From: Ursus arctos
Taxonomy: Eukaryota > Chordata > Mammalia > Carnivora > Ursidae
Assembly (NCBI RefSeq): GCF_023065955.2
Contig: NW_026622797.1
Coordinates: 57,781,689-57,845,688 of the forward strand
DNA length: 64,000 bases
Reading direction: 5' to 3'
Both the position numbers and the translations under genes were made by a program. Below are positions 11,336 through 22,478 of this stretch, piece by piece. Position 1 is the stretch's first letter, and every line of letters starts with the position of its first letter. The notes below the pieces were generated by a model. The model searched no databases, was not told the origin of the DNA, and worked only from the letters and a program-made list of their open reading frames with translations.

Positions 11336-12870
11336 CCCACAACTAAATATCAAGACCTTCAAAGACAGAAATTGGTCCTTTTATGACTTTCGGATCTTCA
11401 GGGCCTATAGCCATCCTGGGCACAGAGTGGGTACTTAATACTTTTCTAATCCACTGAATGTTTTTGGAGCATAACCCAAAAAACACTACTTTTAGTTATG
11501 CAACACCAACTCACCACATGGCAACTCTTTCCATCCACACTCTGCTAGTTAGGCAGAGCTGTAAGAGAGAGTGGGATTTCTAAAACAGTGCAGGAGGGAA
11601 CAGGTTAGAGCCCCAGTGGTGCTACACTGAAATAGTGAGAGATGCTTTGGCAGAAACTATAGGGAATTGTTAGTAAAAAACAAAACAAAATAAAAAACAA
11701 ACAAACAAAATAAAACCCAAACCCTCTCTCTTATACTGTCATTACTTCCATTTTTACCTTATGTATTATTTGCAGCTTCACCTCTTCTTCCCCAGTAGAC
11801 ATATCTTGTTTGCTCAGCAGCACCCTTTTCTCTGTGGAACCTAACTTTCCCTCTCCAGGTGGTCCCAACGGGGCTGCCAATGACATCTCATCGCAGAAAG
11901 GTGCACTTGACCTATGGTGGTTAATCAGACTATCCACTCCTCCAGCAGGGTAACTTAGTGGCATGAAGCAGGGTGGATCACATTCTTTCATGAGTGTTGC
12001 CAGGCCACCCACCCACAGAGGATCTCTCCTTTAAGAACAGGCTTAAAGATGCCCTTGGCTATCTTCCCCACCATATCCAAAGACTGCCTTCAGAATGAAG
12101 CCATCACACAGAGAAGGCTGAGTTGAGAGATGGGAAGAGAAATAGGTCCTGGTAACATTGGAGTTCCTGCTTCATTCTGTGCCCACGGCAGCACCACCCC
12201 TGAGCTTCCCAGTTACACGGGCCAGAACTGCCCTTTCTTCTTGCTCTATTAGGAGCTGGAGTTCTGTTGCAACTCAAATAATTCCCCTACGAAAACCCTT
12301 CCTCCTTTCGCCACCTTCCCTACCTGATTATTATTATCCTAGTTTCTCTCCCAGCTCTGCTAGCACCTCTTCTGTCAGAGAAACTTCTCTAAGGGTAGAG
12401 CTACACTTCATACCTACTTTTAGGACCCTGCAGCGTCTATAATAATGCTAGGCACACTGTGGTCCGTGCTGCTAAATGCAGACATTCCTCTTCATCTAGA
12501 TCTGAAATACTCTAGTTCATATTAGAGTGGATTCTCCATGACATGCCTCAGGGAAGATCTGTTTTCATCCCTGAGGCTGGGCATTCAGGGGGGCCCTTTC
12601 CATTATGGAACTCCCGACCTTTAGTTCTGATTTTATTTTACTTTTTTAATTAGTTTTCTCCACTTCCTTTGCTATCTCTTTATAGAACTCATACTTTAAA
12701 GACTTTGGGATCTCCCCAATGGCCCTCTAATTTTATTACACTTTATTCCCTGTCACTGTCTTTTTGTTCCACTTTCGGAGGGGCTACTCGAACTTTATAT
12801 TTTATGTCTTCTTCTGAGCCTTTCGTTTCTGTCATCACAATTGTAATTTCTAAGAATTCTTTTTGTTCTC
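11336..12870. other. Intergenic, mostly unassigned
   Basis: An A-rich run of AAAC and AAAAC units sits at 11676-11720. 12400-12465 has L2-end flavour ('aataatgctaggcacactgtgg'), too weak to call. The rest is unassigned, with no splice-flanked frame found. Confidence 0.4.
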
Positions 12871-12886
12871 AAAAATTATTTTTATG

Positions 12887-13104
12887 GGGGGCGCCTGGGT
12901 GGCACAGCGGTTAAGCATCTGCCTTCGGCTCAGGGCGTGATCCTGGCGTTGTGGGATCGAGCCCCACATCAGGCTCCTCCGCTATGAGCCTGCTTCTTCC
13001 TCTCCCACTCCCCCTGCTTGTGTTCCCTCTCTCGCTGGCTGTCTCTATCTCTGTCAAATAAATAAATAAATAAAATCTTTTAAAACAAAATTCTATCCTT
13101 AAAA
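12887..13104 (+). mobile_element. CAN SINE, younger type, with unusual tail
   Basis: Complete head, body and (AAAT)n tail on the plus strand. TSD aaaaattatttttatg is identical at 12871-12886 and 13105-13120. After the tail and a TTTT terminator-like site (13078-13081) about 20 non-SINE bases (aaacaaaattctatcctt) and a second A-run precede the downstream TSD, so the inserted RNA seems to have run past the SINE end. Confidence 0.95.
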
Positions 13105-13233
13105 AAAAATTATTTTTATGGCATTTGGGGAATTGTGCGTTGCATAAATTGTATTTTGCTGAGGATACCAAGGACAGATTTTAGGGAAAACCTTTATTTG
13201 CTCATGATTGTTTGCTTGGTCTCCATCACTTAC

Positions 13234-13420
13234 GTTGAAGGCTTTTCCACAGGTTCTGAGGATCTGGGCTCTTTGCTCACATTTAAGGCAGAGGCCCATG
13301 GTGTTTGCGCAGAGCTTGTCAAGGGTGGGACTCCCTGCAGCGAGACTGGCTGTCAGGTCCCCCACAGATGAGTTTCTGAACATCAACAGAAACGTGTCTG
13401 CTGGGCTGAGCCTGTGGGAG
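13234..13420 (-). other. Candidate protein-coding exon, 187 bp, minus strand
   Basis: On the minus strand the segment is preceded by a pyrimidine-rich acceptor (agctcttttccccactcag, complement of 13421-13439) and followed by a consensus donor, AAC|GTAAGTG (GTAAGT is the complement of 13228-13233). One of three frames is open right through, giving about 62 residues with no stop: it starts with one base completing a codon and ends in phase 0. The peptide includes 'DTFLLMFRNSSVGDLTAS' and 'LCLKCEQRAQIL', the latter with coiled-coil-like spacing. I do not recognise the protein. The other two frames have stops. Against it: no second exon with compatible phase was found, and chance alone gives an open frame of this size fairly often. 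It could be an exon of a long minus-strand gene, a lncRNA exon, or chance. Confidence 0.3.
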
Positions 13421-14429
13421 CTGAGTGGGGAAAAGAGCTAGGGGCGTAAGTGATCAGTTACAGATAAAGTATCCTAACCTGCTGCTTTACCCCCTCTTTA
13501 GAATAACCTCCAATCTTCCGCTTGTGTGGAAAGAGGCTGAAATCCTGGCTGCATGTAGAAGATGAAGCTGGGGACCTGAATCCTCCTTCAGCTGATCTTC
13601 AAGCAACCTTCTGTGATGAGCAGCACAGAAACCTGTCGTGCCGAGCCTTTGAGGGGAGTCTGTGGTTGTAACGCAGGTGAATCGTCCACTTCCCCTACTG
13701 CCAGTTCAGATTCTGCTGTCTTCCATCTGCTTTCTGTTTTCTACTATTTTCTTGTTTCACCTCCTCCATTTTCTTAGGCTTCATGGTTTATGCAGTTTTA
13801 AAACATTCCTTTTGCCAAAATCCAGTCAAATTTTTTCTCGAGACAGAGATGGTAGCATATGAGTTCTACATGCCATTCTTACCTGGAAGTTTTCTTTCCT
13901 TATTTTAATGGTATGGAGATCTTGCAAAGACAAGACATCATTTCAGCTGCTTATATAGAATATGAGCAACTCAGATCGGACATCAGCACCTCTTCATGCT
14001 CCACGTGCATCTTGAAACAGGACCCAGCTCGAATCCACATTTCTGACAAGCCAACTGAACTCCGTGAAGCCTCAGGGATCAATGTCTCATTGTTTTTGTA
14101 CTTTCAACTCAAGATACATTGTAGCGAGTGATGCAAAAAATTGGAAGTTTTAATATGTTCTATGAAGAAAAAAATAGTCCTACATTGGAGATAAGTGAGC
14201 GAGATTATAGGATGGGACTAATAGAATGGGCAGGTGTGTTTTGACAGTGATTGTGGGATGGAGTAAATGAAAGAAGATCGAAAGCCTCAGCCACCACCAG
14301 GTCTGAGAATGCCTCTGTGGGGACACATAGGGACACTGGAATTTGATGGCTGAGGAGCTGAGTGGACATGTGGAAAGGCACGCTATAGAGTGTAGCACAC
14401 TGAAACCCATGGCTGTCTCTGCCTGCCTT
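13421..14429. other. Intergenic, no gene recognised
   Basis: No repeat assigned. Frames of 66 to 90 codons on the plus strand (13662-13862, 13859-14131) have no domain or usable splice context. Confidence 0.4.
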
Positions 14430-17285
14430 ATTTCAGATCTTTTATAATAATTTATATTCTAATTATTCATGGCTGATATTTAGGAATACATTTGATTTTG
14501 ATATAAGCTTATATGCAGCCATCTTGCCAAATTCTTTTACTAGGTTTGTCCATTTAATTGTAGATAATTTTAAATTTTCTCCACAGATATACATGCTATT
14601 TGCAAACAATAATTTATTTCTTCTGTCTTTATAACTTTAATTTTTTTTTCTTGCTCCACTACACTACTAAGGACCTCCAGTTCAACGTTAAAGTAGTGAT
14701 AGCAGATATCCTTTTGTTCCCAGTCTCCAGAGGAAAACTTGCAATATTTCAGCATTAAATGTGATGTTTGCTATAGATGATTATAGATCATCTTTTATCA
14801 AATTAAAGAGGTTCTCTACTATTCTGAGTCTGGTACATTTTTGCATTTTGGCTTGTTTTGTTTTGTCTTTTGATCATAAATCATTGTTGGATTTTATCAA
14901 ATGCTTTCACTCCATCTATTGAAATTATAACATAATTTTTTCTTTTTATTCTGTAAATATGGTGAGTTACAAAGATCATTTTTTAAAATATTAACACAAA
15001 CTGGTATTCCTAGAATAAACAAAATGTAGTCTTGATATATTATCTCTATATCGTAGGGATTCAATTTGCTAATATTTTGTTGGAATTGTTCATGAATCTT
15101 TCATGAGGTCTATAATTTTTCTTTATTTTAATATACTTTTTCAGTTATACTATAAAGGTTACAAGTAGGAGATAGGGAATTGTTTCCTTTATCCTTTCTC
15201 TGGATAAGTTTGTATAAATTTGGTATTATTTCCTCTTTATCTATTTGTAACAATTAATTGTTGAAGCTATCTGAACTAAATATTTCTTTGTGGAAAGACT
15301 TCTAATTATACAGTCAATTTATTTAATAACAGATATTCATATTTTCTAATTTTTAGTATCAGTCTTGGTAATTTTTGTGGGGGATTTTGTCTTTTTTATC
15401 TAATTGTTTTAATGTATTGACATAAAATTTTTCATAATATCTTTATCTATACATATTTTACGTAGGATCTGTAGCATCCCCTCTCTCATTCTTGATATTG
15501 GTAAATTGCTGCTTATCGTTTTTTTGTCTTGATCAGTTTCATTATATGCCAAATAATTATATTAGTTTTTCCAAATAATCAACTTTTGGCTTTGTTGTTT
15601 TTATTAATATACATTTGTTTCCTATTTCAGGACTCTTTATTCTTATCTTGATTTAGTTCTTTTTATTGTTTTGATAAACTTTTAATTAGAGTATTTAGAA
15701 CATTTAGATTTAATGTAATTACTGATATTTATGGGTTTATATCTGCTATCTTACTATTGTATCCTTTTTGGTCCATTCAGTTTGCCAATTTTCTCTTCTC
15801 TCCTTGAGTTTAACTTTCTGGTCTTTTTTCCTAACTTCTTGACATAGTTACTTAAACTATTGTTTCTCAGCCTTTCTTTATTTCTAATATATTCTTTTAA
15901 GGCCCTACGTTTTCATCTAGGCATAGCTTTAGTTGCATTATTCAAGTTTGAGTATATTATATTTTAATTATTCTGTTGGAAATTATTCCTAAATTCTGAG
16001 GTCATTTTTTTTGACCCATGGGTTGTTTTTGAGAAGCATATTGCTTAATTTTAGAACATTTGGTGAATTTTCTAGTCATCCTTTTTATCTTGATTTCTAA
16101 TTTAATGCCAGGTTAATAAATTCTATGATGAGAGAACATACTGTAAACTCAAAACTTTGAAATTTGGTAAGATTTGCTTTATGGCCCAGCAGATATTCGA
16201 TTATTGTCAAAGTTCCTTGAGTATTTTGCTGCTTTGTGCAGTGTTCCACACATTTAATTAAGTGCAATTTATTAAACATGCTGTTCAGCTATGATAATAT
16301 TTTAATTTTTTGTCTTGTTTTATCAGTACTGAGAGAGATGTATTAAAATCTCCCACTATGATAGTGGATTTGGTTATTTCTTCTTGTGGTACTATCAATT
16401 TTGACATATATTTTGAAGTTATGCTATTAGATGCTTACAAATTTAGAATTGTTGTATATTCCTAATGGATGATTTTTTATCTTCAAAAAATATCTCCCTT
16501 AATCTCTAATAATACTTCTTTCTCAAGCCTACCTTTCTTCATACTTAAGGTGTGTCTCTTGTAAGTAATTTATTGTTGGGCTTTGCTTTTTAAAAAATCC
16601 GGTCTTTCTATGAATTAGAATATTTAGACCATTTACAATTAATATGTGGGTTTCTATCACTTTGTTATTCATTTTCCGTTTTGTTCACTTATATCACTTT
16701 TCTATTGCTTTTTTTCTTTCTTTTGAATTAATCAAATGTTTATTTGATAGTTATATATTCATATCACTTTTCTATTGCTTTTTTCTTTCTTTTGAATTAA
16801 TCAAATGTTTATTTGATAGTTATATATTCATTTACTGGTTGTTACTGATTTCTCTAGCGATTATAGTAGGCATGTTTAACTTACCAGAGTCCAATATAAT
16901 TGAATGCTCTTGCCACCTCCAAACAGTGCTAGGACCTTAGAAAAACTTAACTCCATTTATCCTCTTCTCTCTTTTGTGGTAGTATTGTAATGTTATTATT
17001 GTAATTTCATTTTTAGGTATAATATATGTATAGCATTAGATATAGGTAAAATCAGGTTATTTCTTCTTATTTTAAAAATCTTTTTCTTTCTACTTCTCTT
17101 AAGGTTACATCCTTTGTGTTAACTGCTCTGGTGCTCTTTCTAGTTTAGTGTTTACTTTTAAAATTATCTTTTACTTCTGATTATTTCTTGAGTTCTGTCA
17201 CTTCATTTCTAAATTTTTTTCACTCTGACTTATGTTGTTCTTTCAGCTCTTCTAATATGTTCTCAATTTTTAAAAGATTTTTAAA
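14430..17285 (-). mobile_element. Long antisense L1M ORF2 remnant
   Basis: Nearly 3 kb of T-rich plus strand reads as an inverted old L1. Phrases in order: 'tcttgccaaattcttttac' near 14523, 'tcaaatgctttcactccatc' near 14898, 'gctaatattttgttgg' near 15069, 'tttctttgtggaaagactt' near 15285, 'ctcattcttgatattggta' near 15487, 'acccatgggttgtttttgag' near 16015, 'gtgtctcttgtaagt' near 16551. This runs from reverse transcriptase toward the endonuclease side of ORF2. Many stops and indels; no function. It carries a tandem duplication (16691-16829). A segment at 15660-15790 resembles text normally found beyond 16600, so the copy may be rearranged. Confidence 0.85.
16691..16829. repeat. 70-bp tandem duplication inside the L1
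   Basis: Unit atatcacttttctattgctt... runs 16691-16760 and again 16761-16829. The two copies differ only by one T in a T-run. The near identity inside an otherwise heavily mutated L1 shows that the duplication is much younger than the element. Confidence 0.97.
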
Positions 17286-17300
17286 AACAGTATATTATAG

Positions 17301-17490
17301 GGGCGCCTGGGTGGCGCAGTCATTAAGCGTCTGCCTTCGGCTCAGGGCGTGATCCCAGCGTTCTGGGATCGAGCCCCACATCAGGCTTCTCCGCTAGGAG
17401 CCTGCTTCTTCTTCTCCCACTCCCCCTGCTTGTGTTCCTTCTCTCACTGGCTATCTCTGTCAAATAAATAAATAAAATCTTTAAAAAAAA
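17301..17490 (+). mobile_element. CAN SINE, younger type
   Basis: Full head ('gggcgcctgggtggcgcag'), 'cttcggctcagggcgtgatc', CT-rich body and AAATA tail. The TSD is poor: 'aaaacagtatatta' before and 'aaaatagtataatt' after. Lies 83 bp from an inverted SINE at 17574. Confidence 0.95.
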
Positions 17491-17573
17491 TAGTATAATT
17501 TTATTGTTTTTAAATGTATATGTAATATTTAACTTTAACAATTTACTGTCTACATTAAAAGCAATTTACTTTT

Positions 17574-17776
17574 TTTTTCTTAAAGATTTTATTTATTTAT
17601 TTGACACAGAGAGAGACAGCCAGCAAGAGAGGGAACACAAGCAGGAGGAGTGGGAGAGGAAGAAGCAGGCTCCCAGTGGAGCAGGGAGCCCAATGCAGGG
17701 CTCAATCCCAGAATCCTGGGATCACGCCCTGAGCCGAAGGCAGATGTGTTAACAACTGAGCCATCCAGGCGCCCCA
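17574..17776 (-). mobile_element. CAN SINE, antisense, inverted relative to its neighbour
   Basis: Inverted tail, GA-rich body and inverted head 'ccatccaggcgcccc'. Exact 18-bp TSD taaaagcaatttactttt at 17556-17573 and 17777-17794. With the SINE at 17301-17490 it forms a tail-to-tail inverted pair. Confidence 0.97.
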
Positions 17777-17794
17777 TAAAAGCAATTTACTTTT

Positions 17795-18745
17795 AATGTG
17801 AATTTAGTTTTCATGAACTTTTATAAAGAAGCAAACTTCAAGATAGATTTCACAGAGTTTCTTTTCATGTTCTTATGTACTGTTAAAAAAAATTTGACAG
17901 CTTTTTGAGATTTCCGAGCTCTGTTTTCCTCCCCAATTTTTATCTATTTTTATCCTTCATCTCCATTGTCTCTGTCTTCAGCTTTTATTCAGATCTAATT
18001 TTTTCTCCTCAATGTAGGATTCTGTCATGAATAGAATCTTGACTAGTCCATTTTGAGAGTTCACAAGGGCTGGGCTGCTTCATCCTTCCAGTCCTTATCA
18101 CCAGTCTGGTTGTGCTGTTATTGGATTGGGCAGAATCTCTCCTGGTTTCTCAAATTGGCATGCTGCACTTTTCATGCATATCTGTTGGTTATATGGGGAC
18201 TCTCTAGTCCTGAGATCTGATAGATGTCTGCTGCTTCCCAATGCTTCCTTCACATGGAAACTGATAACTGGTAGGTGTTGTAGCTCTTGGTAATCTGTTC
18301 CCATGTTCTTGATTTTGGAGTTAATAGGGAGACTCTGTCACCCTTCTGTGTTGTTTGTGGGGTTTTTTATGTTGCTATCTCGTTGTCTATCTCTTTTAAT
18401 GTGGTAGTTGAGAAGATCCAAAAATTAGGCTGCTACCTCTGCCCCCATTGTCTCAGATTTCCTCTAAATAAATTGTTTAAATGTAGTTTTTTTCTCTGAA
18501 GTCTTATGAATTATATGGAAAGTTCCCTTAATTTGGAAACTTACAAACATTTTTATAATATCTAGATTTATTACAGGAGAAAATTTACTGCCTTGGGAAA
18601 AATTATAAAATGAATCCACAGTAATTTATAGTTGATTTACAATCCACAAATCATAAATTACTACCCAAAATGCGTTTTTAAATAAATTTTGTATTAATCT
18701 TTAGGATGAGAGAAATAACAGAAAACGCAACAATGTCAGCAACAA
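17795..18745 (-). other. Unassigned; possibly the 5' part of the antisense L1M
   Basis: T-rich like the L1M before it, with phrases such as 'gctttttgagatttccgag' that could be L1 inter-ORF or ORF1 sequence, but I cannot match it to a consensus. No intact frame above 70 codons. Confidence 0.3.
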
Positions 18746-18970
18746 TTTTTTGAGTGTTTATATGTCCTGCACACGTTCTTATTGGATTTATATGGATTGG
18801 ATTTATATGGATTAATTTATTTAATCCTCACACCAAACTTATAAGATAGAATTTATTATTATCTTCACATTAGGAATGATAAAACTAGAGGCACGAGGAG
18901 GTTAAATAGTTTGTAATAGTCACATAGAGGTAAGCAGGTACCAGCCCACTACTCTGCACTATCTTCACAC
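18746..18970 (-). repeat. MIR SINE, antisense, with a 15-bp internal duplication
   Basis: Antisense MIR: 'gtttatatgtcctgcacac', 'ttaatcctcacaccaaac', 'attattatcttcacatt', 'actagaggcacgaggaggtt', 'agtcacatagaggtaagc'. The word ttggatttatatgga is repeated in tandem at 18783-18812. Confidence 0.75.
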
Positions 18971-21879
18971 ATGTACTATCTGAAGCAAGTATCTTCGAAA
19001 AATGGATTAGAGGGCAAATTTTATTCTTCACGTACTGTCATTGGGGTAGAATATGCATTTAAAAAATCAACATGGGATTTTTATAGACCAGAGTTGAATG
19101 TAATCCTTGGTAATTCCGCATGTATCATGAGTCAACCTAGAATGCTCCCTTAGGCACGCAATGTCCTCTCCTCTTGGCTTTTTCTACCCTTATAACAATG
19201 ATAGAAAATGGCATCCAAAGTAGGTAGGGAGTCATGGCAACCTTAATTCAGTCACTTGATCCTGAGAACCAACATGTTTCTGGCCTGGTTTTTGGGAATG
19301 TACAAAGACGAGTTAGGCAAGCAGCAGGGAAATCGATGATCTACCTCACCTGAAACTTTGGGCTGTGCCTGCATAGATGCAGACCACCAAGATTTCAGGA
19401 GAACAACTTCTTTCTTGACTCATACAAATGAGTCTTGACTTTCAATAACAAGGGATTAATTTAGACAGACATCAGAAACCAGTATTCAGGCCCCCAGTCA
19501 GAGAGAGAGCCAGGAAAGACTTCAGAACCAGCAGCTTCTCCTGCAGAAGACCGTGGTCTGCGTTTCAATCATCTGTTCATTTTCCTGGTTATGTTTTATA
19601 CTTCTTAATTTGCCCTTGTCCCCAAACACCTACGGGGCAGATAAGAGTATTTTAAATATATTATTTCCTTAAACTCTTAAATAAGAAAGAATATGTGACT
19701 TCCCCACCCCTAAAAGACTTTTCAAAATCTGTAGGCTTTGAAGATTCAGAGAAATAGCAAGGCAGAGGCAATCGGGAGAGAATGGGAAGACTCTTCTCCA
19801 CTCTCCTCCTCGTCGCTTCCCTCTCAGACATCTCAGCTTGTATCTGCAGATATTACGGCATTGTGCAAGGCAGAGTTCCTGAAAGGGGCGTTGGAGAGGA
19901 GTAGGTTCTGAGGAACGGCATCAGAAAAGGTACGAGGAGGTAGCAATGTGAGTGCAATACCCACCCAGGTGCATCTGTGGTGAAAATGTATGCATTTGAT
20001 TCAAAGATAATGTCTCCTAAGGAACTGCCACTCTAGGAATTTTGTTTCTCTTTTTGTGTGTATCTTTCTGATACCCTAAGGTTTGGAAGGAATGGAGAAT
20101 ACATTGTCAGAAAGGAAGCAATACTATTAGAAAATTGAGGTTACATCTAGCCAGAGGATGGAGCAAAACAACTTTTTATTTTTCCTCTTAAATTATATCC
20201 ATCACTGCATACTGAAGCCATCCTAGCTCAGTGTCAAGGATTTTCTCCTTTCTGTCTCCCTCGCCCTTATTCACCACCCCTGATAATCCAGGCTACATTT
20301 TCACCCCTTTACCTCCACCCCAAGGTATTGGATTTCAGCTACATTGTGTCATCTGGATTCCCCACCTTTCTCATGGAACTGGCAAGACTGAGTGCAGGTG
20401 GGAGGGCTTTAAATTCTTCAGATACTTTACAGTAATATTTATAAGGTAAACACACCTCTATCTCTTATAATACAACCACTTCTCTCAGCATAATGCTAGG
20501 ACGTTATTATCGTATAGTTCTTTCACTCCACTGTGCCAAATACCTACTTCCATTGCTCTAGATTGACATGGGCAGCACTCAGACAGACAGGTGAGCCAGC
20601 TCTTCCCCCTGCCCCACAAGGAAGAGAGTTCAAAAGTAGGAGGAGAGCCCTTCCTATCTGGTATAGCCTTTGAAGTCCAGCACAGGTGTTTTGCTAAAGT
20701 TCACTAAACATGGAATACTTTTCACAAAAGCTAGAAAATGCAGGTTGCAAAGTTCTTCCAGGCTGCTAATGCAAAGAAGACATGGAATACACTAGTTAGG
20801 CAAAGCAGACCATCTGGTCAAGATGACAGAAAAACTGAATTGGGGCAGTGATTGGCAGTGCTAATAGTCAGTGATGGAGGCCATGAACAATTCTTTTTTT
20901 CCCAGGGTTCTAGCCTTTCTCACTCAGAGGTTTTCCTGCCTTTCACTGTGGACCATTTTTATAAATCCCAATGCTAGGTACATGTTAACATCCTCACCTG
21001 CAGAAGGTAATCTTCATAAATTTGAAGGCTGCTTATAATTCGGAGTACTTACACCAAGTATAGAACATATAAACAAGCTTGAGTGGTAACAGAACACTCT
21101 TTAAAAGGTTAGTTCCTAAATATTCTGTTTTTTCTAATTGCATTATCTATGTTTTTTTTAGGAGATCGCGTCAGAAATAAATGTGTCTTTAAAGTAACTA
21201 CTGTATCTGAAGCTGGAAATAGTATCCAAATCATCCTCTCCCTGCCTTCTCTCCTGAGTCCCAGGAGGCTGAGGCAATATCAGTGATGGAGACAGTCAGA
21301 TATGGGCAAGATACACATTGAACAAGTCTCATGAAGGAAAGCTTGTTTGCCATGTCACTATGCTCTTCAAAGTCAACTTGGGTGATGGCAAAGGGCAACT
21401 GTCTTACAACCCCTTACTTTAGTGCAAGAAAAGGTCCTTGGTGGTCAGAATTACTCACCTTACACAAGGTAATCGTCAAAACATTTCTGAATATCATAAT
21501 CACCACAATAGAGACTGTGTTATTAGAGAAAGTAAAATTATTAAGCTAGAACAAGAGGTCAGGCTGCCCAGTAATAAACATGCCATAGCAATGTAGATGT
21601 TGCAGTTATCGGAGCTTCCTGTTTCAAATGAAAATCAAGTATAAGCTTTTACTGTTACATGAACAATCATGTAATCTTCTAAAGGTGGGTTTTACAACAT
21701 GAAAGATTCAACACTTTCTAGTACATATTAGAAATATTTTTAAGTTGAATCTTTCCTTTTATGAGTAGAATGACATCTACTCTTTCTGAAAGTTGCTCCT
21801 TTGGGGACTGATGAGCATAGGAGGCTTGTATTGGTTGACCACTGCTTTAGAGAAAACGTTCAACTTGCTAAGCACTTTT
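18971..21879. other. Repeat-poor intergenic DNA
   Basis: Almost 3 kb in which I assign no interspersed repeat. Composition is mixed, with scattered CpGs (for example 19800-19930). Frames of 60 to 72 codons only. Conserved non-coding DNA is possible but cannot be judged from one sequence. Confidence 0.4.
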
Positions 21880-22001
21880 CAATAAGCATTTCTTCTCCAA
21901 CTCCTATGTGCTGAGCAGTGAGCAAAACAAAATGAGTCGAAGATCCAGAATATGCCTTTCAGAAGAATATAAACTTGTTGGGAAAACAGCAAATGTTAAA
22001 A

Positions 22002-22036
<35 letters not shown>

Positions 22037-22160
22037 ATACAAGACAGAATAGGGAGTAGACATACTAAATGCCATGGGAGAGACTGCAATGAAGAGACAA
22101 GGAATGTTAAAAGAGGCCTGGAGTTTGGCAAGAAGGTAGAACAATCATTCTGAGCAAAAT
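21880..22160 (+). repeat. Old dispersed repeat with (AAAT)n expansion
   Basis: The order 'cacttttcaataagcattt', 'tatgtgctgagcagtgagc', 'aaaacaaaatgag', later 'tgccatgggagagactgc' recalls a common ancient mammalian repeat; I cannot name the family. An uninterrupted (AAAT)n microsatellite at 21998-22039 has no SINE body next to it. Confidence 0.4.
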
Positions 22161-22266
22161 GCCAGAAGGCAAAAAAACATGGCAAGTTTAGGACACAATG
22201 AAGAGCCTCAGGAAATAAGGTTATTCCCATGAGGAAGGGTCAGATGATAAGGAAATTTTGATTCCA

Positions 22267-22462
22267 GGGGCGCCTGGGTGGCTCAGTCGGTTAAGCATCT
22301 GACTTCAGCTCAGGTCATGATCTCGGGGTCCTGGGATGAGCCCCACACCGCTTCGGGCTCCATGCTCAGTAAGGAGTCTGCTTGTCCCTCTCCCTCTGCG
22401 CTTGTCCCCGCTTATGCACTCTCCCCTCCCAAATAAGTAAATAAAATCTTTAAAAAGAAAAA
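22267..22462 (+). mobile_element. CAN SINE, older type
   Basis: Head 'ggggcgcctgggtggctcag', body of the 'gctcaggtcatgatctcgg' type, AAATA tail followed by a GA-interrupted A-run. TSD gaaattttgattcca at 22252-22266 and gaaagtttcgattcca at 22463-22478, diverged. Confidence 0.94.
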
Positions 22463-22478
22463 GAAAGTTTCGATTCCA

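Noticed and set aside
12911..13171. 86-codon minus-strand frame ending GSRPEPKADA
   Set aside because: This peptide ending appears at every younger sense SINE (17323, 26029, 44822) because it is the SINE body read backward.
16644..16940. 98-codon frame rich in Phe/Leu/Ile that looks like a membrane protein
   Set aside because: It is the T-rich antisense L1 and its 70-bp tandem duplication; the repeated hydrophobic peptide comes from the duplication.
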